Shown here: positions 1-7,310 of the stretch, piece by piece | Numbering within the stretch: the stretch's first letter is position 1 | Layout of the letters: the number at the start of each line of letters is the position of its first letter | From: an uncultured Veillonella sp. | Lineage (GTDB): Bacteria; Bacillota; Negativicutes; Veillonellales; Veillonellaceae | Length of the DNA stretch: 8,115 nt | Reading direction: 5' to 3' | Assembly (NCBI GenBank): GCA_900550175.1 | Contig: URQX01000074.1 | Coordinates: 1 to 8,115 of the forward strand | Notes under the pieces: model-generated | Told to the model about the DNA's origin: nothing | Seen by the model: only the letters and a program-made list of their open reading frames with translations | Database searches by the model: none | Position numbers and translations under genes: made by a program

Positions 1-16
1 AGAATAGTAGGGGTTA

Positions 17-1996
17 ATGATGAACCGATGGCAACGATTATTTGAAGGCATAAAGACAGAGATTAAGGTATTTATCTTTTTCTCTGCTTTGTTGACTGCA
101 TTTAGAATCGTGTTTCTTGCAGTATTTCAATCACAGCTAGCATCTGTGACGATGGAAAATATCCTCACGTCCTTATGGCTAGGCTTTAGATTGAGCCTCA
201 AGACCGTCGGTTCTTTGTGTTTAATTGGCTTTTTAGGGGGCACATTGGTACATACCTTTGTACCTAAATGGCCATCCTTGCGCATTAAACAGGTTGTGTA
301 TTCTATAGCGACTGTACTGTTGACCTTCTTATTCTTAGGCCGCATTCCGTTCTACAAAATATTCAATTCCTCTTATAATGCAATGCTCATCAATGGTAAA
401 AACGATGATATCAGCGCCATTGTAAATACGGCGATTAATGAATATAACGCCCTCATGTACATCGTTGGGGCCGTAGTATTGAGCGTAGCCCTTTGTTATT
501 TCCTCGTTAAATTCTTGGCGTGGGGTACAAAGAAATATAGTGATTACGTTGATACTCAATTAGTTTGTCCTACTTGGTATCCAAAGACTAAGAAAACGCA
601 ATGGATCACAGGTATTGGATTGACTGTGGTTATTGGTGTACTAGGTCTGTTCTTTAGATTTGGTGGTGCCTTTAACTATACGAATTCCATCAACTGGGAA
701 AGTGCGGCGCGCCTTAGTTCTAATCTGTTAAATGAAACCATTCTTGATGATGTGCAGGCTCTTTATCGTGTTAAAAGTATCGCAAAGCGTGCAGCTGATC
801 TAGAGGTTATCAACTTAACACCTCAAGAATTGAGTGAAAAAATTAGTGCCATCGGCGGTACGTTTAACGGTAAGGATTTTGATGGTTCTTTCACAAGAAC
901 GATTACAACCCAACGTCTAGCAGAACAACCGCAATCTATTAATATCGTTCTCGGTGAATCCTATGGTTTGTGGCCATTCCTCACAGAATATAATGAACCT
1001 GGTGCCTACCTTGTTGAACAAGGCCGTAAATATGCTGCCAGTCCTCAAGCGATGAGCACACAGCTAGCACTTGCTCAAGGTACAGGTACGATGCCTGCTA
1101 TCAACGGTTTATTGACTGGTATGCCTGATACAGGTCTATATCCTAACTATGAAGGTGAAAGTTTCAAACAACCGTATGGTTTAGGCATTGGTCCTGTTAT
1201 GAAAAAGCTAGGCTACAAAACTGTATTCTGGTACGGCGGCTTTAGTACATGGCAAAATGTTAAGAACTTTGCTCTATCTCAAGGCTTTGACGAATTCCAC
1301 GATGCGTCTGAAATGCCTAGCGAAGACGGTAATGCCTGGGGCGTAGGTGATAAAGACTTGTTTAAAGCGATTTCTGTGTACATGGATCAACATAGAGGGG
1401 AAAAAATCCTCAATGTCATCATGACCACCTCTAATCATCCGCCATATAGCATCAATGTAGCTAAGGAAGGCTATGATGTTAATAAGGTAAAAGGCCATTT
1501 ACCTGATACAATCGCTGAAACAGATAAGCAATTGAACGAAATGGGTCATATTTGGTATGCAGATCATGTGATGGGCAAGTTCATCGCTAGTGAAGAAAAA
1601 GCAGATCCATCAGCGCTCTTCGTAATCACTGGGGACCATAGCGAACGATTTACCTTTGCTCGTGAAGTAAGTCCTAATGTGGCATCTACTATTCCGATTA
1701 TCTTCTATGGTAGAGGCATTCACAAAGATTGGCTTGCTCCTAATGCGTTTGGCATGAGCATTCAAATCATTCCAACTTTGGCAGAACTTGTTGGTCGTCC
1801 TGGTCAAACCTATGAAGCTATGGTACCAAGCTTGTTTACACAAGAGGAATTTGTCTTTAACCATAGATTATATCTAGATAACAGTGGAAAACTTATGGAA
1901 CAAGGCACACATATGCCTCAAGCCTATGGTGATGTGATTAAGAACATGCGCGAACTCGCAGCATGGCGTATCAAACATGGGGATAGTATTCAATAA
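17..1996 (+). CDS. LTA synthase/OpgB-type sulfatase-fold phosphotransferase, membrane anchored
   Basis: Probably transfers a phosphoglycerol or phosphoethanolamine group to an envelope glycan or lipid outside the inner membrane. The N-terminus has about five hydrophobic segments (near residues 17-37, 63-81, 91-110, 145-167 and 196-214), then a linker, then an extracytoplasmic alkaline-phosphatase/sulfatase domain from about 305. Visible active-site elements are NIVLGES with metal-ligand Glu314, the GTGTMPA stretch 355-361 holding the likely nucleophilic Thr (356 or 358), SNHPPY with His474, and VITGDHSE with Asp540 and His541. The 659-residue length and five-helix layout match LtaS-like enzymes. 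The upstream AGGGG (9-13) lies 3 nt from the first ATG and 6 nt from the second (position 20), so Met2 may be the real start. The gene is followed 12 nt later by a glycosyltransferase. Family assignment is firm; donor and acceptor are not visible, and EptA-like or OpgB-like activity is as possible as LTA-type chemistry. Confidence 0.85.
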   Translation: MMNRWQRLFEGIKTEIKVFIFFSALLTAFRIVFLAVFQSQLASVTMENILTSLWLGFRLSLKTVGSLCLIGFLGGTLVHTFVPKWPSLRIKQVVYSIATVLLTFLFLGRIPFYKIFNSSYNAMLINGKNDDISAIVNTAINEYNALMYIVGAVVLSVALCYFLVKFLAWGTKKYSDYVDTQLVCPTWYPKTKKTQWITGIGLTVVIGVLGLFFRFGGAFNYTNSINWESAARLSSNLLNETILDDVQALYRVKSIAKRAADLEVINLTPQELSEKISAIGGTFNGKDFDGSFTRTITTQRLAEQPQSINIVLGESYGLWPFLTEYNEPGAYLVEQGRKYAASPQAMSTQLALAQGTGTMPAINGLLTGMPDTGLYPNYEGESFKQPYGLGIGPVMKKLGYKTVFWYGGFSTWQNVKNFALSQGFDEFHDASEMPSEDGNAWGVGDKDLFKAISVYMDQHRGEKILNVIMTTSNHPPYSINVAKEGYDVNKVKGHLPDTIAETDKQLNEMGHIWYADHVMGKFIASEEKADPSALFVITGDHSERFTFAREVSPNVASTIPIIFYGRGIHKDWLAPNAFGMSIQIIPTLAELVGRPGQTYEAMVPSLFTQEEFVFNHRLYLDNSGKLMEQGTHMPQAYGDVIKNMRELAAWRIKHGDSIQ

Positions 1997-2008
1997 GGGG
2001 AATAGGGA

Positions 2009-2977
2009 ATGGAGTTAATTTCGGTCATTGTACCTGTATATAATGTGGAAGCTTACGTAGCAAAGTGTATAGAATCTATTCAAAACCAAAGCTATCAACA
2101 TTTAGAAATTATTTTAGTGGATGATGGCTCAACCGATGATAGTGGGGATATTTGTGATCAATATGCTGCCTATGATGATCGAATTAAGGTCATACATCAG
2201 GAGAATGGGGGCCTTAGTGCAGCTCGTAATACAGGTATAGAGGAATCAAATGGTGATTATATCGGCTTTGTAGATTCTGATGATTACATTGGACTCACTG
2301 TATACGAGGATATGTTGCATCTATTAAAAGAAAATAATCTTGATATCATTGAATTTACTGCTTTCAGAGATAAAAATGGTACTATTATTGAAGGTTGTAA
2401 TGATGGTAAATTAGAAATATTTGATAAAGATGATGCCTTACGATTAGCGATGCATGATTGTTTTGTAGCTGCTTGGAGCAAATTATATAAACGCAGTGCT
2501 ATCGGTGATGTGCGTTTTCCTATAGGTCGTAAATTTGAGGACACCGCGACATCTTATTTATACGTGGCAAATTCGAATCGAGTAGGTCATATTAATCGAT
2601 GTTATTATTACTATCGATTGAATCCAAATTCTATAACACAAACATCATTTGATCCAAAGTCACGATGGGATTTTGTGATTGGCTATGAGGAACGCTTGCA
2701 ATATGCTAAAAATCATCATTTACCATATGTGGATGATTGTAATAGTTTATTGATGAAAGCTGTGTTGTCCTGTTTAACAGCCTATTATGCAAATCCTAAA
2801 GGTAATCAAGTGTATTACGATAAATGTAAACACTTGATTGACACCTATCGTAGTGATATATCGTATAAGCAATTAAATTCTAAATATAAACTATTTTTAT
2901 GGTCCTTTGGCCGTGCTGATTGGATACATAAAATAGGAGCTCGTTTATCGTACTTAGCTAAACAAGTACGGACATAA
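2009..2977 (+). CDS. Family 2 glycosyltransferase (GT-A fold)
   Basis: A cytoplasmic, nucleotide-sugar-dependent transferase that likely adds one sugar to the LPS core or another surface glycan. The N-terminal GT-A domain is textbook: ISVIVPVYN at the start, then VDDGSTDDS with Asp38-Asp39, NGGLSAARNTGI around 67-77, and the metal-binding DxD as FVDSDD (Asp89, Asp91). A KFEDTATSY segment (Glu177-Asp178) supplies the candidate catalytic base region, and YYYYRLNPNSIT (199-210) is the usual C-terminal family signature. The 322-residue length is normal for CpsI/WcaA-like members, and no transmembrane span is evident. ATG 2009 is preceded by AAGGGG (1995-2000) at 8 nt, overlapping the previous stop codon. 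Codon use looks more AT-rich than in the first gene. The sugar and linkage cannot be read from sequence. Confidence 0.9.
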   Translation: MELISVIVPVYNVEAYVAKCIESIQNQSYQHLEIILVDDGSTDDSGDICDQYAAYDDRIKVIHQENGGLSAARNTGIEESNGDYIGFVDSDDYIGLTVYEDMLHLLKENNLDIIEFTAFRDKNGTIIEGCNDGKLEIFDKDDALRLAMHDCFVAAWSKLYKRSAIGDVRFPIGRKFEDTATSYLYVANSNRVGHINRCYYYYRLNPNSITQTSFDPKSRWDFVIGYEERLQYAKNHHLPYVDDCNSLLMKAVLSCLTAYYANPKGNQVYYDKCKHLIDTYRSDISYKQLNSKYKLFLWSFGRADWIHKIGARLSYLAKQVRT

Positions 2978-2980
2978 GTG

Positions 2981-2988
2981 AAAGGTGA
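2981..2988 (+). promoter_or_regulatory. Ribosome binding site that fixes the start of the WaaE-like gene at 2993
   Basis: AAAGGTGA lies 4-5 nt before ATG 2993. The alternative GTG start at 2978 would place this element inside the coding region and would have no comparable element at the right distance upstream. Confidence 0.7.
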
Positions 2989-2992
2989 ATCT

Positions 2993-3751
2993 ATGGCAAC
3001 TGTATCTGTAATAATCTTAGCGAGAAATGAAGAACATAATATTCATGACTGCATTGAATCAGTGCAGTTTGCCGATGAAGTACTAGTAATTGATGATTTT
3101 AGTACTGATAATACGGTAACCATTGCTGAAGAAATGGGTGCTCGTGTTGTACAACACGCTATGAATGGCGACTGGGGGGCACAACAAACCTTTGGTATTG
3201 AACAAGCTAAGTCCGACTGGATTTTATTCCTCGATGCAGATGAGCGTATTTCTGAGCCACTTGCTAAGGAAATTCAAGGCATTGTAGTTAACAAACCCAA
3301 TAAGGCATATTGGATTCAACGACGTAACAAATTCCATCATAACCATGCTACACATGGCGTATTGCGCCCGGACTATGTACTACGCCTCATGCCAAAAGAG
3401 GGTAGTTATGTAGAAGGTTATGTACATCCAGCCATTATTACGCCATATCCAACAGAGAAATTACAACATCCGATGTATCATTATACGTATGATAATTGGC
3501 ATCAATATTTCAATAAATTCAACAACTATACTACATTATCTGCTGAAAAATATCGTGATAATGGTAAAAGTTGCTCTTTCTTCAAGGATATTATCCTTCG
3601 TCCTACATGGGCTTTTATTAAGGTATATCTTCTTCAAGGAGGTATCCTAGATGGTAAAATGGGCTTTATCTTGTCCGTAAATCATTATTTCTATACGATG
3701 ACTAAATATGTAAAATTTTATTATTTACTAAAATCTAAAGGTAAATTGTAA
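2993..3751 (+). CDS. Family 2 glycosyltransferase, WaaE/KdtX-like (LPS inner core)
   Basis: A short GT-A glycosyltransferase resembling the beta-glucosyltransferase subgroup that modifies LPS heptose/inner core (WaaE, KdtX, LgtF). Numbered from ATG 2993 (252 residues), it shows VSVIILARNEE at the N-terminus, VLVIDDFSTDNT with Asp34-Asp35, WILFLDADERI with the DxD at Asp81/Asp83, RPDYVLRLMP (125-134) and GYVHPA with His145, all in the order typical of this subgroup. The C-terminus is basic and aromatic (KYVKFYYLLKSKGK), suggesting peripheral membrane contact. An in-frame GTG at 2978 adds five residues but abuts the previous stop codon, and AAAGGTGA (2981-2988) sits inside that extension 4-5 nt before ATG 2993, so the ATG is the better start. 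The subgroup call is by motif pattern; the exact sugar is unknown. Confidence 0.85.
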   Translation: MATVSVIILARNEEHNIHDCIESVQFADEVLVIDDFSTDNTVTIAEEMGARVVQHAMNGDWGAQQTFGIEQAKSDWILFLDADERISEPLAKEIQGIVVNKPNKAYWIQRRNKFHHNHATHGVLRPDYVLRLMPKEGSYVEGYVHPAIITPYPTEKLQHPMYHYTYDNWHQYFNKFNNYTTLSAEKYRDNGKSCSFFKDIILRPTWAFIKVYLLQGGILDGKMGFILSVNHYFYTMTKYVKFYYLLKSKGKL

Positions 3752-3757
3752 TAGATT

Positions 3758-3763
3758 GGGGAG
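3758..3763 (+). promoter_or_regulatory. Ribosome binding site that fixes the start of the DUF535 gene at 3768
   Basis: GGGGAG lies 4 nt before ATG 3768. The in-frame TTG at 3756 overlaps this element and has no ribosome binding site of its own, so it is unlikely to be the start. Confidence 0.7.
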
Positions 3764-3767
3764 TACT

Positions 3768-4706
3768 ATGTTAGGCAATTTTGGAAAGCATTGGCACATT
3801 GGGCGTGCTATATATGGCAAGCGTACATGGCGTGAAACGAGACGTACCTTCTTACATACGATGCGCTCTTGTCGTCATGACTCAACGGTTACAGAATTTG
3901 AAAACTTCTTTAAATCCTATACACCAGATTCAACTATGTTACAAAAGCATCCGAGTCTCTATGAATTGATGAGCCGTATGTTTTTAATCAAAAATTCTAC
4001 GCCACAGTGGCGCTTGGAGGCTATTCGTCAGCATTTTACCATCTTACAAGACGTATTTACAGATGAAGCGATTCAGCTCATGTATGTAGACGAATCTGAG
4101 TTTGATTATTTTGATAAAAAACGAGGCATTACACTTTGGAAATCAGATGAGCTCGATATGAGTGCTCATCTTTATTACGAGCCAGGGCAACGGAAGGAAG
4201 GATTCTTGACGGTTATGCTCTTGCTAGAAGATAAAGGTGTGTACCATGCTAATATTCGCTTTGCTAAGGGGCCTAAAGGAGAACGTACGCTTGTAATTGG
4301 TACGATTCAAGGTTATAAAGATGGACTTGATAGGGCTAAGAAAATTACGAAAAAAATGTATGGCTATCGTCCAAAGAACTTTATTACCTTCTTGATTCGT
4401 GAAATTGGTCGTGCAGCACAGGTTGAATCTATTATGGCTGTATCTGATGAGGGATTCTATGCTAACTCTCATATGGTGAGAGGCCATAAGTCTAAGGTAG
4501 CCGTATTAGATACATTATGGGAGGATATTGGTGGTTCTATGTTGGAATCTGATCCAAATTACTATGTGATTCCTCTTGAAGAAGAACGTAAGCCAATCGA
4601 GGAAATTAAGTCTCAAAAACGTAGCCAATATCGTAATCGCTATGCATTATTAGACGAATACCAATCTATGATTCAAGAAAATATAAAACCGTACATAAAG
4701 GCTTAG
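3768..4706 (+). CDS. DUF535 protein, VirK/YbjX family
   Basis: Member of the VirK/YbjX (DUF535, COG2990) family. Relatives in Salmonella, Shigella and E. coli are linked to virulence, cationic-peptide tolerance and LPS/outer-membrane phenotypes, but the biochemical activity is not established. Numbered from ATG 3768 (312 residues), the family features seen are LYYEPGQRKEGFLTVMLL (135-152), the IGTIQG motif (177-182), a SDEGFYAN segment (226-233) and the C-terminal RSQYRNRYALLDEY signature (285-298). There is no signal peptide or membrane span, so it appears cytoplasmic; the N-terminus is strongly basic. A TTG at 3756 extends the frame by four codons, but GGGGAG (3758-3763) would then lie inside the gene and is correctly placed 4 nt before ATG 3768. 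It sits between glycosyltransferase genes with 16 and 9 nt gaps, which ties it to surface-glycan assembly. Confidence 0.85.
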   Translation: MLGNFGKHWHIGRAIYGKRTWRETRRTFLHTMRSCRHDSTVTEFENFFKSYTPDSTMLQKHPSLYELMSRMFLIKNSTPQWRLEAIRQHFTILQDVFTDEAIQLMYVDESEFDYFDKKRGITLWKSDELDMSAHLYYEPGQRKEGFLTVMLLLEDKGVYHANIRFAKGPKGERTLVIGTIQGYKDGLDRAKKITKKMYGYRPKNFITFLIREIGRAAQVESIMAVSDEGFYANSHMVRGHKSKVAVLDTLWEDIGGSMLESDPNYYVIPLEEERKPIEEIKSQKRSQYRNRYALLDEYQSMIQENIKPYIKA

Positions 4707-4715
4707 AGGTGTGCT

Positions 4716-5936
4716 ATGCGTGTAGCAATTTTAGAAAGTATTGTCATGCCTGCTGGTCATGAGGTGGAGTTTGATCGTATCCTCATCAATGAACTGAAAC
4801 GACAAGGTCATGAGCCTGTATTATTCGTACCGGAAAACTTCCCTTTCAAAGTAGATTATGGTGTAGATGTAGTCTATTTAGAAGGCGGCGAGGTAGTGAC
4901 TTATGCAGGTGCTTCTAAATGGAAAAAGCCTTTTTTATCCATTTTACGGGAGCGTCGTCGTCGCAATTGGTTCACATCAGCAGCTCAAAAAATTAAAGAA
5001 CATAAGATTGATGCATTAATCATTCCTACCGGTACATATCGCTATATAAAAGCACTACTAGATACACCGCTAAAGGATAGCGAAGCGGACGTTCACGTTA
5101 TCTTCCATGGTATCGGTAAGGGAGAAATGGATCGCTTTATTAAGCAAGCTCATCGAGCTAATGCTTATAAAAACTTGTATCTTGATGTAATCTCTTTGCG
5201 AGATGATATGTTGCGACCTGATTTGCCGAGAGTTCGCAAAATCTTGCCGCCTGTATTCTTGCCATCTAGTGGATTAAGTGGTGAACAACAGAATATAGCT
5301 ATACAAAGTGCTGTTAGTGAACAAGGACTTGAAAATGTGAATTTTTCAGAGTCTAAGACAACGAATGATGCAGCTAATCAATCAGTCAATAAGCCGATTA
5401 AACTAGGATTCTTTGGTCAGTTTAGAAAAGAAAAAAACATTGAGCGATTCATCGATGCCTTTGTATCGCTTCATTATGATAATTCAGTACAGCTCGTTGT
5501 CCAAGGTGCCACTGTAAAGCCTGAAGATGGCGAATTATTTGAATCGATTATCAAAAAATATAGTAAATATAGTAATATCAAATTTATCCATGCCAGTTTG
5601 ATTGGGAAAGACTGGGATGCAGCATTGATGAGTGTAGATGCTTTATTATTGCCCTATGGGGCAGAACGATATCGCTACCATTGGGCAGCCATGTTATTTA
5701 CAGCTATTGGCTTTTACAAGCCTGTTCTCATATCTCCAGAAATCAATCCAGAGGTATTAGAGAAGTATTCAATAGGGGAAGTATTAAATTTAGATGATGT
5801 AAATACTATTGCGCAAGGGATTTCAAAATTCGTGGGGAATTTACAGCATCATAAAGAAATATATAATCAAGGTTTAGTTGATGCAAATAATGACTATAGT
5901 CATTATGCATTGATTGATTCTATTGTTAACATATAG
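4716..5936 (+). CDS. Atypical GT-B glycosyltransferase (GT4-like C-terminal domain)
   Basis: Probably a cytoplasmic glycosyltransferase with two Rossmann-like halves. The N-terminal half (1-182) begins MRVAILES, has the VIFHGIGKGEMDRF segment (128-141), and includes a very basic patch, RERRRRN (78-84). The C-terminal half starts with KLGFFGQFRKEKNIERFIDAF (229-249), the usual opening of GT4 nucleotide-sugar domains, followed by LVVQG (260-264), an IHASLIG segment near 291-297, and LLLPYGAERYRYHWAAML (310-327). The usual Glu of the EX7E motif is not obvious: the aligned stretch reads LFTAIGFYKPVLIS (327-340), with Thr where Glu is expected. A polar Asn/Ser/Gln-rich linker (about 183-226) joins the halves and looks longer than usual. 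ATG 4716 follows GAGGTG (4706-4711) at 4 nt. Its operon position supports a role in core or glycan synthesis. The sugar is unknown, and a CDP-glycerol-like or non-catalytic role cannot be excluded. Confidence 0.72.
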   Translation: MRVAILESIVMPAGHEVEFDRILINELKRQGHEPVLFVPENFPFKVDYGVDVVYLEGGEVVTYAGASKWKKPFLSILRERRRRNWFTSAAQKIKEHKIDALIIPTGTYRYIKALLDTPLKDSEADVHVIFHGIGKGEMDRFIKQAHRANAYKNLYLDVISLRDDMLRPDLPRVRKILPPVFLPSSGLSGEQQNIAIQSAVSEQGLENVNFSESKTTNDAANQSVNKPIKLGFFGQFRKEKNIERFIDAFVSLHYDNSVQLVVQGATVKPEDGELFESIIKKYSKYSNIKFIHASLIGKDWDAALMSVDALLLPYGAERYRYHWAAMLFTAIGFYKPVLISPEINPEVLEKYSIGEVLNLDDVNTIAQGISKFVGNLQHHKEIYNQGLVDANNDYSHYALIDSIVNI

Positions 5937-5964
5937 TCAAGAATTCCATTAGAAATTGATATAT

Positions 5965-5971
5965 GAAGGGG
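5965..5971 (+). promoter_or_regulatory. Ribosome binding site supporting the GTG start of the ligase gene
   Basis: GAAGGGG ends 7 nt before GTG 5979. It is the only well-placed G-rich element near the 5' end of the ligase frame and supports use of GTG as the start codon. Confidence 0.65.
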
Positions 5972-5978
5972 TATATAA

Positions 5979-7154
5979 GTGGGAGTATCGAATATAAGGC
6001 TAGAAACATGGATTGCTATCATGATTACATTGATGGTGTGTTTTACAAGATTATCCATGGCTGCAGGTCAAGTTTTCTATGGCATTGCAATTCTATTAAG
6101 TATTATCTATATTTGGAAACATAGGCGTGATTTATATGTTCCGTCGTATGTCAAAAAATATAGTAAATCATTAATTGTTATGTTGTTGTTGTTATTACCA
6201 TCAGCAGTTTTAACAAATAATATATCTGTAGGATTACCAGAGTTTATCAATGTATGGTTATGGCGAATACCAGTATTTTTCATTATCGCTCTCTGTATAC
6301 GCAATAAGAAAACACTATTTACCATGTTAGCCGTATTCTTTGTAGATTTTGGTATCGATAATCTAGTAGCTTTTTACCAACATTTTTCGGGAATGACAGA
6401 TCGTGGTTGGGGATTTGGTAGTAGTGTATTAACTATATCTGGTCTTATGGTTATGCTCGTACCAATATTCTGTGTCATTTTATTAGATAAGGCCTTTCCT
6501 ACCTATGTGAAAGTTGCAGCTCTATGGGCTCTCGGATGCGTTGGATTTGGCATGTATGGCAATCAAAGTCGTGGATCATGGCTGTTTAATATGATTTTAA
6601 TACCTATCGTTTCTTTACCGTATTTAATAAAACGTTTTGTGTATGTCATAGCAGTTCTTGCTGCATTAGGTGGTGTTATTTGGGGATTCAGTACACAACC
6701 ACAATATGTAGCTAGATTTGAGTCCATTACAAATACTACTACAGATGGATCTAATTTAGGGCGCTTTGAAGTATGGACATCATCTATCAATATGTTCAAG
6801 GATCATCCTTTGACAGGTGTCGGCATAGGTCAATGGCGTACAAAATATGAAGAATCTTATCGACTACCTTCAGAAAATCAACATTTATACCATGCTCATA
6901 ATAATTTTATTCAACTATTAGGAGAAGTTGGTATCTTAGGTTTGTTAGGGGTTCTTATTTTCTTTGGTACGATTATTATAGATAATTTTGTATCTTGGAT
7001 TAAGAAACGTGACCCCTATAGTCTTTGTGCTATAATTGCTATCATTTCTTATGTGTTTATCTTCGGACAGGTAGAATACACACTTGATAATTCATCAGGT
7101 ATGCGCATTATGTATTTTATGGTAGCAATTATGCTTCAATTGCGAAATAATTGA
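5979..7154 (+). CDS. waaL: O-antigen ligase/polymerase family membrane protein (WaaL/Wzy_C type)
   Basis: A polytopic inner-membrane protein that most likely moves a polyprenyl-diphosphate-linked glycan onto lipid A-core on the periplasmic side. The 391-residue chain is hydrophobic throughout, with roughly ten to twelve membrane segments. Signature elements of the Wzy_C domain are in order: NQSRGSWL with Arg198, GRFEVWTSS (261-269), HPLTGVGIGQW (276-286), and the large-loop motif HAHNNFIQLLGEVGILGLLG (305-324), whose His307-Asn308 match the conserved ligase/polymerase His region. Start is GTG 5979, chosen because GAAGGGG (5965-5971) lies 7 nt upstream and no better ATG exists. It is separated by 42 nt from the preceding gene, the widest gap in the operon, and ends it. 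Ligases and Wzy polymerases share this fold, so polymerase is the main alternative; neighbouring core-type transferases favour ligase. Confidence 0.8.
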   Translation: MGVSNIRLETWIAIMITLMVCFTRLSMAAGQVFYGIAILLSIIYIWKHRRDLYVPSYVKKYSKSLIVMLLLLLPSAVLTNNISVGLPEFINVWLWRIPVFFIIALCIRNKKTLFTMLAVFFVDFGIDNLVAFYQHFSGMTDRGWGFGSSVLTISGLMVMLVPIFCVILLDKAFPTYVKVAALWALGCVGFGMYGNQSRGSWLFNMILIPIVSLPYLIKRFVYVIAVLAALGGVIWGFSTQPQYVARFESITNTTTDGSNLGRFEVWTSSINMFKDHPLTGVGIGQWRTKYEESYRLPSENQHLYHAHNNFIQLLGEVGILGLLGVLIFFGTIIIDNFVSWIKKRDPYSLCAIIAIISYVFIFGQVEYTLDNSSGMRIMYFMVAIMLQLRNN

Positions 7155-7266
7155 GAATTATATGAGTATTCTATTGAAATTTAAAGGTGTGTTTAATTAG
7201 TTTTTATGAGAAATTTATTCCTCGTTTAACTAAGATTGAAAATATATAAAACTACATAAAAGATAG

Positions 7267-7295
7267 CTAAAATCTATGTTTTTTCATAGTTTTAG
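7267..7295 (+). repeat. Imperfect AT-rich inverted repeat (hairpin) after the ligase gene
   Basis: CTAAAA-T-CTATG (7267-7278) pairs with CATAG-TTTTAG (7285-7295), giving 11 base pairs with one bulged T around a six-T loop. No T-tract follows the stem, so it is not a clear intrinsic terminator. It could stabilise or mark the 3' end of the upstream transcript. Its loop and 3' arm overlap the candidate -35 region of the next promoter. Confidence 0.45.
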
Positions 7296-7310
7296 ATATT
7301 TGAATATGAT
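7281..7310 (+). promoter_or_regulatory. Candidate sigma-A-type promoter for the WbaP-like gene
   Basis: TTTTCA (7281-7286, four of six matches to TTGACA) and TATGAT (7305-7310, five of six matches to TATAAT) are separated by 18 nt. Transcription would start near 7317, giving a leader of about 100 nt that contains the hairpin at 7352-7392. In such AT-rich DNA, hexamer matches arise easily by chance, so this is a candidate only. A second TATGAT at 7344-7349 lacks a recognisable -35. Confidence 0.35.

Noticed and set aside
1..45. Possible 3' end of an upstream gene overlapping the first gene
   Set aside because: All three frames could end here (TAG at 5-7, TAA at 15-17, TGA at 43-45). With only 16 nt before the first ATG there is no coding evidence to choose a frame, although an upstream operon gene is likely.
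127..1864. Antisense frames inside the first gene (for example 127-345, 335-559, 1274-1498, 1610-1864)
   Set aside because: They lie wholly opposite a well-supported gene, have no recognisable domains and no ribosome binding sites; they are shadows of its codon pattern. The same applies to 2284-2544, 4224-4487, 6107-6325 and 6563-6799.
3420..3969. Same-strand frames at 3420-3650 and 3781-3969
   Set aside because: They overlap the WaaE-like and DUF535 genes in other frames and their translations resemble no protein family.
5551..6168. Exact 18-nt direct repeat at 5551-5568 and 6151-6168, spaced 600 nt
   Set aside because: Both copies are AT-rich, read in frame as Lys-Lys-Tyr-Ser-Lys inside two different genes, and have no flanking similarity; this is best explained by shared codon choice.
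7162..7229. Tiny frames MSILLKFKGVFN (7162-7200) and MRNLFLV (7206-7229) as leader peptides
   Set aside because: Neither has a well-placed ribosome binding site, neither shows a run of regulatory codons, and both lie upstream of the candidate promoter for the WbaP-like gene.
7267..7295. Hairpin at 7267-7295 as the intrinsic terminator of the upstream operon
   Set aside because: The stem is AT-rich with a bulge and is followed by ATATTTGAAT rather than a T-tract, so it does not meet the usual form. It is kept only as an inverted repeat.
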